Assembly (NCBI GenBank): GCA_030598885.1
Contig: JAUVOZ010000061.1
Span: forward strand, 1-10,569
DNA length: 10,569 nt
Direction: 5' to 3'
From: Anaerolineae bacterium
GTDB lineage: Bacteria > Chloroflexota > Anaerolineae > Anaerolineales > E44-bin32
In this document: piece by piece, positions 1-5,897 of the stretch
Position numbering within the stretch: the first letter of the stretch is position 1
Layout: the number at the start of each line of letters is the position of its first letter
Made by a program: the position numbers and the translations under genes
The notes under the pieces: model-generated
Database searches by the model: none
What the model saw: the letters and a program-made list of their open reading frames with translations, nothing else
Told to the model about the DNA's origin: nothing

Positions 1-276
1 CACTGAGGGTTGTGATGGCTGGGTTAAGTAATTGGCAGCCACCACCAGGATGGACTTGCATTCGGGCAATATCAAGCGCGGATCAGCCCTCCGTTGGAGT
101 GCACGTTCGCTCGCCAGGTAAGCCATGCCACCGTGTCGGCCGGCTGTTAACCAGTGTCGGTAGACATCGAGGTGAGGTGGTGGAGAAGGTTCGGTGACGC
201 CGACCAGATCGAAGCCAAGGCGATGGGCTTCGGTTTTAATGCTGGCGGTAAGCTCTTGAGTGTTTATTGCAGACAT
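1..276 (-). CDS. queG: Epoxyqueuosine reductase QueG, N-terminal part (cut by window edge)
   Basis: Reading the minus strand from the ATG at 276-274 gives 92 uninterrupted codons to the left edge, beginning MSAINTQELTASIKTEAHRL. Next come GFDLVGVTEP (about residues 21-30), a WLTAGRHGGMAYL segment (about 43-55) and a basic RADPR stretch leading to KSILVVAANYL (about 76-86). This order matches the N-terminal DUF1730 region of QueG, the cobalamin- and 4Fe-4S-dependent enzyme that reduces epoxyqueuosine to queuosine in tRNA, the last step of queuosine synthesis in the cytoplasm. The ferredoxin-type cysteines and the rest of the roughly 300-400 residue protein lie outside the window. No strong Shine-Dalgarno precedes the ATG, only an AAGG about 15-20 nt upstream. 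The gene is downstream of, and codirectional with, the GltD-like gene, but 195 bp with a hairpin separate them. The family call is by recalled motif resemblance. Confidence 0.85.
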   Translation of the reverse strand, partial: MSAINTQELTASIKTEAHRLGFDLVGVTEPSPPPHLDVYRHWLTAGRHGGMAYLASERALQRRADPRLILPECKSILVVAANYLTQPSQPSV

Positions 277-326
277 TTTTATAAAATAGGCCTTGCTTCA
301 CAATCACCGCATTTTGTGTGTAAAGG

Positions 327-332
327 ATTATA
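327..332 (-). promoter_or_regulatory. Possible -10 box for queG
   Basis: The minus strand carries a perfect TATAAT at 332-327, about 50 nt upstream of the queG ATG. The sequence 17-18 nt further upstream (CGCATA or CCGCAT) is a poor -35, so only the -10 supports this. The surrounding DNA is AT-rich, and a chance match is possible. Confidence 0.3.
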
Positions 333-384
333 GCTGTAGTTTATTGGTTTATGCGGGGGTTATCTCATATGACGGATATAAATA

Positions 385-439
385 GTAGGGGCACGTGGGC
401 CGGGGAAATCACCCGGCATCTTCGACCGTGCGCCCCTAC
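385..439. repeat. REP-like double-hairpin element with GTAGGGGC/GCCCCTAC ends
   Basis: An outer perfect 8 bp inverted repeat pairs GTAGGGGC (385-392) with GCCCCTAC (432-439). After a two-base bulge the stem can continue with ACG (393-395) against CGT (427-429). Nested inside is a second perfect stem, GCCGGG (399-404) with CCCGGC (412-417), closing a 7 nt loop. The element starts 33 bp beyond the stop codon of the GltD-like gene and lies in the leader side of queG. From memory, palindromes opening with GTAGGGGC occur as dispersed intergenic elements in Chloroflexota and some other environmental bacteria, but one copy here cannot prove dispersal. The GC-rich hairpins could also slow or end transcription from the GltD-like gene. 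No T-run follows, so it is not a classical intrinsic terminator. Confidence 0.6.
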
Positions 440-471
440 GCATAGATGATTATATTAGGATTGCTGATACT

Positions 472-1905
472 TTATTCTTTCGCGAGGTACTCGTCGATTG
501 CCGCAGCAGCCTTACGACCAGCGATCATGGCGGTTGCCACCAGGTCGGGACCGGTAACCGCATCACCACCGGCGAAGATGCCAGGACGGGAGGTGGCCCC
601 TGTGTCGGGATCGGCAACGATCAATCCCCATTTGTGCGTCTCGAGATTAGGGGTAGTATCTCCGATGATTGGGTCGGGCCAATAGCCGAGGGCCAGGATC
701 ACAGTATCGGCCTCAACTGTAAAATTTGAGCCCTCAATTGGGATGGGGCGTCGGCGGCCGCTATCATCATGCTCGCCTAGTTCACATTGTAGACATTCCA
801 CCGCGCTCACCCGTCCACTAGGTCCAGCAATATATCGGATCGGTTGAGTAAGGAAGCGGTATTTGGCGCCCTCTTCCCGGGCTAACTCGCGGTCCTTCTT
901 GCCACCTGGCATCTCGGCTTCAGTACGTCGATAGAGGCAGGTGACATCCTCAGCCCCCAACCTCAGCGCGCTGCGCAGGCAGTCGGAGGCGGTGTCGCCG
1001 CCGCCGATGACGGCCACCCGGCGCCCAACTTCCGGCTTTGTACTCATGTCAGGTGGGAGATAGTCGGGATCAACGTTGGCTCGGATGAGGAACTCAGTGG
1101 CTTGATAAACTCCTGGTAAGTCTATGCCAGGGACGTCCATTTTGGCATCGACGAGTGTCCCCACGCCCACGAAAACGGCTTGATGGCCATCCTCAAACAG
1201 GTTATCTATCGTTTTACTTTCACCGATACGTGTGTTGGTAATGAAACTTACTCCGGCGCGCTCGAGGTCGCCGATTACTGCTTGGACGATATCCTTAGGC
1301 AACTTGAAATTTGGGATGCCATAGAGCAGCAGACCACCGAGTGTAGGAGCAGCTTCATAGATGGTCACATTGTGTCCCTTTTGGACAAGTTGCTCAGCGC
1401 AAGACAGGCCGGAAGGACCTGAGCCGACAATAGCAACTTGCTTTCCAGTAGGAGCGCCAACCGGGATCTCAACCTTGCCGTGCTGGCGCTGATAGTCGGT
1501 GACGAACACCTCCAGCGCCCCGGTTATAACCGGCTCACCACGTTTGTCCCGCGGGCATGCACCCCGGCAAAGGGCTTCGTGTGGGCACACCCGCCCGCAT
1601 ATTTCAGGCATCGAGCTTGTCTGGCGGTATATTTCGGCTGCACCGATGAAGTCGCCTTGCTCGATAAGCCACATTGCGGCTGGGATATTGTTCTGGACAA
1701 GACATGCTTTGAAGCAGGGAGCAGGGTCGGGGCAATGGATGCACCGCTCAGCTGCACGGCGTGCCTCCTCTGGTGTAAGCTGGATAAAGGTGGGTTCGAA
1801 ATCCTTAACCCGCTCCTCAACCGGTCGTGCCTTCAGGTCCTCGAAGGGGATTTTCATCCGAGCTTTGCGATCGACAACAGGTTCCTCGCTGGGATTGGCC
1901 TGCAT
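472..1905 (-). CDS. GltD-like NAD(P)H-dependent Fe-S/FAD oxidoreductase
   Basis: This 477-residue protein has the full layout of the glutamate synthase small subunit family. An N-terminal double 4Fe-4S domain has Cys55, 58, 64 and 68 (CIHCPDPAPCFKAC) and Cys103, 107, 113 and 117 (CGRVCPHEALCRGAC). An FAD Rossmann motif GSGPSG follows at 161-166, then GIPNFKLPK near 196-204. The NAD(P)H motif GGGDTA is at 301-306 with YRR just after, and the closing FAD motif GIFAGGDAVTGPDL is at about 442-455. Such proteins pass electrons from NAD(P)H through FAD and Fe-S clusters to a partner: GltB in glutamate synthase, NfnA in transhydrogenases, PreA in pyrimidine reduction. No partner gene is visible, so the physiological reaction is open. 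The ATG at 1905 is preferred because GGAGG (complement of 1913-1917) sits 7 nt upstream. An in-frame ATG at 1932 would add nine residues without such a site. The next gene in this direction is queG. Confidence 0.85.
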   Translation of the reverse strand: MQANPSEEPVVDRKARMKIPFEDLKARPVEERVKDFEPTFIQLTPEEARRAAERCIHCPDPAPCFKACLVQNNIPAAMWLIEQGDFIGAAEIYRQTSSMPEICGRVCPHEALCRGACPRDKRGEPVITGALEVFVTDYQRQHGKVEIPVGAPTGKQVAIVGSGPSGLSCAEQLVQKGHNVTIYEAAPTLGGLLLYGIPNFKLPKDIVQAVIGDLERAGVSFITNTRIGESKTIDNLFEDGHQAVFVGVGTLVDAKMDVPGIDLPGVYQATEFLIRANVDPDYLPPDMSTKPEVGRRVAVIGGGDTASDCLRSALRLGAEDVTCLYRRTEAEMPGGKKDRELAREEGAKYRFLTQPIRYIAGPSGRVSAVECLQCELGEHDDSGRRRPIPIEGSNFTVEADTVILALGYWPDPIIGDTTPNLETHKWGLIVADPDTGATSRPGIFAGGDAVTGPDLVATAMIAGRKAAAAIDEYLAKE

Positions 1906-2001
1906 AACTGCGCCTCCGTAGGTTGATACCACCGATCATACAGACCAAAGTAGTTCCTTATCAGTCGAAAATGTCACGCTCCCTTATGACGGTTGTCACC
2001 A

Positions 2002-2034
2002 ACCGGGAATAAATTATTCCTGGTAAGGTAGAAT
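2002..2034 (+). promoter_or_regulatory. 23 bp imperfect palindrome plus TAGAAT box upstream of the sigma factor gene
   Basis: ACCGGGAATA (2002-2011) and TATTCCTGGT (2015-2024) form an inverted repeat matching at 9 of 10 positions around a 3 bp AAT centre. The inner GGAATA/TATTCC arms are perfect. Four bases downstream is TAGAAT (2029-2034), five of six to the housekeeping -10. With a 17 bp spacer the -35 position falls on the left arm (GGAATA), which is unlike TTGACA but resembles the GGAAC-type -35 of ECF promoters. A TTGTCA also occurs at 1993-1998, too far from TAGAAT for a standard spacer. The site lies in the 167 bp gap between divergent genes, so it could be an operator for either. The remainder of that gap shows nothing else clear. 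Confidence 0.45.
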
Positions 2035-2061
2035 ACTCATCGTCATGGGTGAAACTTTCTC

Positions 2062-2066
2062 AGGGG
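2062..2066 (+). promoter_or_regulatory. Ribosome binding site deciding the sigma factor start
   Basis: AGGGG at 2062-2066 lies 6 nt before the GTG at 2073. The alternative in-frame GTG at 2049 has only a distant AAGGTAG (from 2025) and would leave a leader of roughly 8 nt if TAGAAT is the -10. This favours the downstream start. Confidence 0.45.
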
Positions 2067-2072
2067 TTGTAC

Positions 2073-2639
2073 GTGTCAAATAGTAGAGGACCTGGCTTCG
2101 AAGAAGCTGATTTGGTTCGTGATGCGCAAGCTGGCGACTCGGCAGCGTTTGATTTACTGGTCGAACGGTACACGCCGCACATTTACCGAGTCGTCCGTCG
2201 ATTGGCTAGCGATCAGAATGAAGCCGAGGTAATCGTCCAAGAAGCCTGGTTGCGTGCCTGGCGGGCTATACCTCGTTATGTCGCCGACCGTCCGCTGAGC
2301 CCTTGGTTGGTTCGTATCGCGATCAATGTGGCCCGCGACCGATGGCGCAAGAAAACGCCACTTGATTTCACCGATCTGGGTGGCGAAGAGATCGTCTTAC
2401 TTGATCCTATGCCAGGTCCTGAGGAACAATTTTCTCGTAAGGAGGCACTCGAGCGGTTAGCTCGTGGGGTGGAAAAACTCAGACCGGAATATCGAATGGT
2501 GATCGCGCTACGCTATGACGCCGGTCTTTCATATAAACAAATCGCAAGCGCATTGGAAATCCCGTTGAACACCGTGCGTACATATCTGCGCCGAGCTAAA
2601 TCTGTCCTGCGGCTTTGGATGGAGGCTGAAGATGGCTGA
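2073..2639 (+). CDS. ECF-type RNA polymerase sigma-70 factor
   Basis: From the GTG at 2073 this is a 188-residue protein with the two-domain plan of ECF sigma factors. Region 2 covers about residues 12-93: ADLVRDAQAGDSAAFDLLVERY, then EAEVIVQEAWLRAWRAIPRY and SPWLVRIAINVARDRWRKK. Region 4 covers about 122-180: LEKL-like GVEKLRPEYRMVIALRYDAG followed by the helix-turn-helix LSYKQIASALEIPLNTVRTYL and RRAKSVL. The two are joined by a linker of about 30 residues and there is no C-terminal extension. In the family, region 2 reads the -10 and binds core polymerase and region 4 reads the -35. An in-frame GTG at 2049 would add eight residues. The stop overlaps the next gene by 8 nt, which implies translational coupling to a small membrane protein that may restrain it. 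Upstream is a palindrome that could mediate autoregulation. Targets are unknown, but the tightly linked exporter genes are the obvious candidates. Confidence 0.9.
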   Translation: MSNSRGPGFEEADLVRDAQAGDSAAFDLLVERYTPHIYRVVRRLASDQNEAEVIVQEAWLRAWRAIPRYVADRPLSPWLVRIAINVARDRWRKKTPLDFTDLGGEEIVLLDPMPGPEEQFSRKEALERLARGVEKLRPEYRMVIALRYDAGLSYKQIASALEIPLNTVRTYLRRAKSVLRLWMEAEDG

Positions 2640-3066
2640 TTGGCTGGATGAGTTACTGGAAGTCATACCCGTCGAACCCTATCCCCCCGACCTTGTGGCG
2701 CAGGTTCAAACCCGTCTAGCGAACTCGCGGCGATGGTCGAGATGGGCTCGGAATGGAGTGAGGTTGGTGATGGTAATGGCGGGCGTCCTAGGTTTATGGC
2801 TACTCATGCCAAAGGTGGAGATACTGCTATCGGCTGTTTCATCCATTTCTCTCGGTAGGCTTGAGGAATGGTTGAGTGCCGTGATGCGTTCTCCGAGTGA
2901 CGCATTGTTGGACTTATCCCAAATTGCCGTCACCTGGGTGTCTCAACTTGCTGCTGGTCTGGAGGCTGAATTGGTACTGGCTCTAGGTTTACTGGCAATA
3001 CCCGCGTTGTATGGCGTTATCTCTTTGTTATCAAGTGGGATATCGCAGGAGGAAGCAATCATATGA
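2632..3066 (+). CDS. Small two-helix membrane protein, possible anti-sigma factor
   Basis: This 144-residue protein belongs to no family recognised with certainty. It has an acidic N-terminal stretch (MADWLDELLEVIPVEPYPPD, 1-20), a short helical segment with a basic end (VQTRLANSRRWSRWARNGVR, about 25-44), a hydrophobic helix at about 43-59, an amphipathic region at 62-110 and a second hydrophobic helix at about 113-134. The tail is short. The gene overlaps the sigma factor gene by 8 nt, with GGAGG 6 nt before its ATG, and overlaps the following gene by 4 nt. Being second in an ECF operon, with a short cytosolic head and a membrane helix, fits an anti-sigma role. The PPDLVAQVQTRL segment resembles the linker that precedes the membrane helix in many anti-sigma factors. 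It has no Cys and no His, so the usual zinc-binding HxxxCxxC anti-sigma motif is absent. The role is inferred from position. Confidence 0.7.
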   Translation: MADWLDELLEVIPVEPYPPDLVAQVQTRLANSRRWSRWARNGVRLVMVMAGVLGLWLLMPKVEILLSAVSSISLGRLEEWLSAVMRSPSDALLDLSQIAVTWVSQLAAGLEAELVLALGLLAIPALYGVISLLSSGISQEEAII

Positions 3067-3740
3067 AGCGATGGCGTATGATGATCATTATCATTGCCCT
3101 GGCCGCGGTGTTGATCATGTTCGTCTCAGCACTGCTCGGCGATTTAACTTGGTGGAGCCGCCCGTTAGTATCAAGGACTATGGTTCAATCTCCGCATCGC
3201 GCTTGGCGTCTTGCTTTGGTTAAGGATGCTGGCGTACGGGTTAATTTCTCCGTGTTACTAGCCGGTTTGGTTACCCAATTTATGGCCGGGGTGTTGGTTC
3301 TCTATCTCGTTCCCCGTCAGGTGCACCACATGGCTCACGCGATAGCGATTGGGTGGCGACAATTGTTGAGATACTTAGCAATCGGAATCCTGTTAGCTAT
3401 TGTGATGGCAGTGGTAGGGTTGCTCTCAATATTGGCGCTGCACACTATGCCTCTGCTTATCGTCCTATCGATGGTTTTTTTCCTGGCTTCCCTGGGCGGG
3501 GTGGTGGCTCTTACCTACCAACTTGGTCGGGGATTGCTCTCTCAGGCTGGATGGTCAGAAGGATCACCACTTACTTCACTTGCGCTGGGGACAACGATCT
3601 TCTACGCTATCACCCGCATTCCGTTCTTTGGCTGGTTTGCCCTGGTCTTGCTGTGGCTCACTGGAGCGGGTGTGGCAGTCGCCACACGCCTGGGGAGTGG
3701 TAAACCCTGGTCGATACTCCCTCTAATGGAGGATTCGTAA
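3063..3740 (+). CDS. Multi-spanning membrane protein of unknown function
   Basis: This 225-residue protein has about five hydrophobic helices: roughly 7-25, 64-83, 103-125, 128-153 and 187-207. A polar segment of about 35 residues follows the first helix (DLTWWSRP to KDAGVRVN, 27-61) and probably lies outside the membrane. From residue 60 on, the pattern of a helix ending in YLVPRQVHHMAHAI, two close helices, LGRGLL and finally TRIPFFGWFALVLLWLTGAG resembles the C-terminal membrane region sometimes attached to polymer-forming (bactofilin-like) proteins. That is a recalled pattern, not a verified hit. AGGAGG at 3047-3052 precedes the ATG by 10 nt. The start overlaps the upstream gene by 4 nt (ATGA), and the adaptor gene begins 2 nt after the stop. 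The context suggests a helper in sensing or export. No catalytic motif is seen. Confidence 0.75.
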   Translation: MKRWRMMIIIIALAAVLIMFVSALLGDLTWWSRPLVSRTMVQSPHRAWRLALVKDAGVRVNFSVLLAGLVTQFMAGVLVLYLVPRQVHHMAHAIAIGWRQLLRYLAIGILLAIVMAVVGLLSILALHTMPLLIVLSMVFFLASLGGVVALTYQLGRGLLSQAGWSEGSPLTSLALGTTIFYAITRIPFFGWFALVLLWLTGAGVAVATRLGSGKPWSILPLMEDS

Positions 3741-3742
3741 AC

Positions 3743-5149
3743 ATGAAACGTTGGTTCGTGATCCCGATCGTAATTGTAGTTCTCGTAGGCGGATACTTTG
3801 CCATTCAGGCATATCGCCAATCTCAACAGGAAAGCTCGATATCTGATCTACAGACGGCGGTGGCAGCCACTGGAGCGCTTACCGCAAGTGTTGGGGCGAC
3901 GGGGAAGGTGAGCGCCAATCAATCCGCGGTGCTGACTTTCCAGACAAGCGGCATGGTCGAGATGTTGAATGTCGCACTGGGTGACTATGTGCATGATGGT
4001 GAGTTCCTAGCCAGCCTAGAACATACCTCGCTTACAACTCAGGTCATTTTGGCCCAGGCAGACTTGGTGGCAGCTCAACAGATGCTGGATGACTTGTTGT
4101 ATTCAGAGCAAGCTCGCGCCATGGCCCAGAGAGCGCTAGCTCAGGCTCAGGACGATCTGAAAGATGCTAATTACATGCTCACTGTGCGACAACAGGGCAA
4201 TCGGGCTAGTCAGGATACTCTGGACGAAGCACGAGCTAATCTGATCTTGGCAGAGAATGGGGTAGACCGCGCGAAAGCGAAATATGACAGTTTGTCCGGG
4301 CGTTCAGAAGATGATCCTTCGCGCGCTCTGGCTCTCTCCAACCTCGTTTCCGCACGTAGGAACCGCGATTCGATACAGAGGAATTTGAATTGGTATACCG
4401 GTCATCCTACGGAGACCGAGCAAGCTTTGTTGGATGCCGATGTGGCTCTGGCCGAGGCGCAACTGGCAGACGCTGAGCGGGAATGGAATCGGCTGAAGGA
4501 TGGACCCGATCCGGATGATATCGCCGTGGCTGAGGTGCGCATCGCTGCTGCGGAGGCAAATATTAAGTTATCCCGGATCGCTGCGCCATTCGCTGGGACG
4601 ATCACCTCGGTAGAGATCAAACCGGGGGATCAGGTTACCCCAGGGACGTTAGCGTTTGGATTGGCGGATTTGTCTCGCCTGCTGGTGGATGTAGAGGTCT
4701 CAGAGATCGATGTTAACCGAGTCCAACTCGGGCAGCCGGTGATGCTAAACTTTGACGCGGTGCTCGACCGCACATACCAAGGCGAAGTGGTCGAGATTGG
4801 TCTGACTGGCATGATCGTCCAGGGGGTGGTCAATTTCAAGGTAGTCGTCGAGTTACATGATCTTGATGAAGCGATCAAGCCGGGAATGACGGCAGCAGTT
4901 AACATCGTCGTAAGCCAAATCGAGGGTGTGTTGCTGATTCCCAATCGAGCAGTGCGAGTGCAAGATGGCGAGCGGGTGGTATATGTGCTGCGGGAAGGGA
5001 TGCTCGAGCCGGTGAAGGTCAGGTTAGGCGTCTCCTCCGAGACGCACAGTGAGGTGATCGAAAGTAGGCTGAGGGAGGGCGACCTGATCGTGCTCAACCC
5101 GCCGGCGGTGTTCGACATGACCGGGCGGCCAGGCTTTATGGGGCACTGA
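3743..5149 (+). CDS. MacA/HlyD-like membrane fusion (adaptor) protein of an ABC exporter
   Basis: This 468-residue protein is anchored by an N-terminal hydrophobic helix (about 5-22), with the rest outside the cytoplasm. The first half of the lipoyl-like barrel-sandwich domain is about 52-96 (GATGKVSANQSAVLTF, then VALGDYVHDGEFLASLE). A long Ala/Leu/Glu-rich helical hairpin occupies about 97-275. The second lipoyl half is at 276-308 (LSRIAAPFAGTITSVEIKPG and GDQVTPGT). A beta-barrel follows at about 312-392 (VEVSEIDVNRVQLGQPV, IKPGMTAAVNIVV), then a membrane-proximal domain (VLLIPNRAV, VRLGV, LREGDLIVLNP). Adaptors of this kind link a MacB-type pump to the outer envelope in diderms, or act beside the pump in monoderms (YknX type). 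GGAGGA at 3728-3733 precedes the ATG by 9 nt. The gene lies between the membrane protein and the ATPase with 2 nt gaps on both sides, so co-translation is likely. The substrate is unknown. Confidence 0.88.
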   Translation: MKRWFVIPIVIVVLVGGYFAIQAYRQSQQESSISDLQTAVAATGALTASVGATGKVSANQSAVLTFQTSGMVEMLNVALGDYVHDGEFLASLEHTSLTTQVILAQADLVAAQQMLDDLLYSEQARAMAQRALAQAQDDLKDANYMLTVRQQGNRASQDTLDEARANLILAENGVDRAKAKYDSLSGRSEDDPSRALALSNLVSARRNRDSIQRNLNWYTGHPTETEQALLDADVALAEAQLADAEREWNRLKDGPDPDDIAVAEVRIAAAEANIKLSRIAAPFAGTITSVEIKPGDQVTPGTLAFGLADLSRLLVDVEVSEIDVNRVQLGQPVMLNFDAVLDRTYQGEVVEIGLTGMIVQGVVNFKVVVELHDLDEAIKPGMTAAVNIVVSQIEGVLLIPNRAVRVQDGERVVYVLREGMLEPVKVRLGVSSETHSEVIESRLREGDLIVLNPPAVFDMTGRPGFMGH

Positions 5150-5151
5150 CC

Positions 5152-5826
5152 ATGAGTGAATGGTTAATTGAGGCTGAGGATCTGACCAAGGTCTATCTCA
5201 TGGGAGAGATAGAGGTGCATGCTTTGAGAGGTGTCTCGCTACGTATTGCGCCTGGAGAGGTGATCTCCATCATGGGACCCTCAGGTTCAGGCAAGAGCAC
5301 ATTGATGAATATCATTGGCTGTCTTGACCGTCCAACAAATGGCACCTACCACTTGAAGGGACAACTGATATACGATCTAAGCGACGATCAGCTGGCGGAG
5401 ATCCGCAATCGAATGGTGGGATTCGTATTTCAGACGTTCAACCTGCTCGGCCGGCAGACTGCCTTGACAAATGTAGAACTTCCCATGAGGTACGCGGGGG
5501 TGACCAATGGTCGGCGAAAGCGAGCCATCGAGGCACTGAAGGCAGTAGGTCTGGGGGACCGAATCCGTCATCGACCAAATGAGCTGTCAGGTGGGGAGCA
5601 GCAGCGGGTAGCAATCGCCCGGTCGCTGGTCAACAACCCAGCGATCATTCTGGCTGATGAGCCGACGGGAAACCTGGACTCGAAGTCAGGCGAGGAAGTG
5701 ATGAATATCCTTCTTGGTCTGAACGAGAAGCATGGAACGACGCTGGTGTTCGTCACCCACGATCCGGAAATCGCAGTCCACACACAGCGGGTGATCATGC
5801 TTAAGGATGGACGTGAAGTAGGATAG
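5152..5826 (+). CDS. MacB/LolD-like ABC transporter ATP-binding protein
   Basis: This 224-residue protein carries a complete nucleotide-binding domain: Walker A GPSGSGKST (42-50), Q-loop Gln94 in FVFQTFNLL, signature LSGGEQQRVAIARSL (145-159), Walker B IILADE with catalytic Glu170, D-loop NLDS (174-177) and switch His203 in FVTHD. The opening LTKVYLMGEIEVHALRGVSL and the PTGNLDSKSGEEVM stretch are typical of the MacB/LolD/FtsE branch, whose ATPases power mechanotransmission rather than classical import. It would act in the cytoplasm as a dimer under the FtsX-type permease encoded next. Length is normal for a stand-alone ATPase of this branch. The ATG begins 2 nt after the adaptor stop. The TAG stop (5824-5826) abuts a repeat whose first arm begins at 5826, so the element may have shaped the C-terminal end. 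Confidence 0.95.
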   Translation: MSEWLIEAEDLTKVYLMGEIEVHALRGVSLRIAPGEVISIMGPSGSGKSTLMNIIGCLDRPTNGTYHLKGQLIYDLSDDQLAEIRNRMVGFVFQTFNLLGRQTALTNVELPMRYAGVTNGRRKRAIEALKAVGLGDRIRHRPNELSGGEQQRVAIARSLVNNPAIILADEPTGNLDSKSGEEVMNILLGLNEKHGTTLVFVTHDPEIAVHTQRVIMLKDGREVG

Positions 5827-5887
5827 GGATCAGGGAAAAGGGAATAGGGATCAGGCACTGCCAGTGAGAGTCCAGATCCCTGATCCC
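5826..5887. repeat. Inverted/direct GGGATCAGG repeat between ATPase and permease genes
   Basis: GGGATCAGGGA (5826-5836) is matched by the perfect inverted copy TCCCTGATCCC (5877-5887). A second direct copy, GGGATCAGG (5847-5855), can pair with the same right arm over 9 bp. Between them AGGGAA/AGGGAT-like steps (5833-5851) look like a degenerate short tandem array. CACTG-C-CAGTG (5856-5866) is a small perfect palindrome. The element fills almost all of the 71 bp gap and ends next to the AGGAG ribosome binding site (5888-5892) of the permease. All other junctions among the sigma factor, membrane protein, adaptor and ATPase genes are overlaps or 2 nt gaps, which suggests a later insertion or expansion here. 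Confidence 0.65.
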
Positions 5888-5897
5888 AGGAGAGACT

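Noticed and set aside
1438..1926. Long plus-strand frames antisense to the GltD-like gene.
   Set aside because: Their translations have no recognisable motif, and the minus-strand frame has clear Fe-S and FAD motifs, so these are composition shadows.
1993..2021. TTGTCA (1993-1998) with TATTCC (2016-2021) as a housekeeping promoter for the sigma factor.
   Set aside because: The spacing is 17 bp, but TATTCC is a poor -10 and lies within the palindrome. TAGAAT at 2029 is the better -10.
2045..2083. Short reading frame ATG-GGT-GAA... of 12 codons ending TAG, overlapping the sigma factor start; considered as a leader peptide.
   Set aside because: It has no clear ribosome binding site and no attenuator-like structure, and the chance of a 12-codon frame is high.
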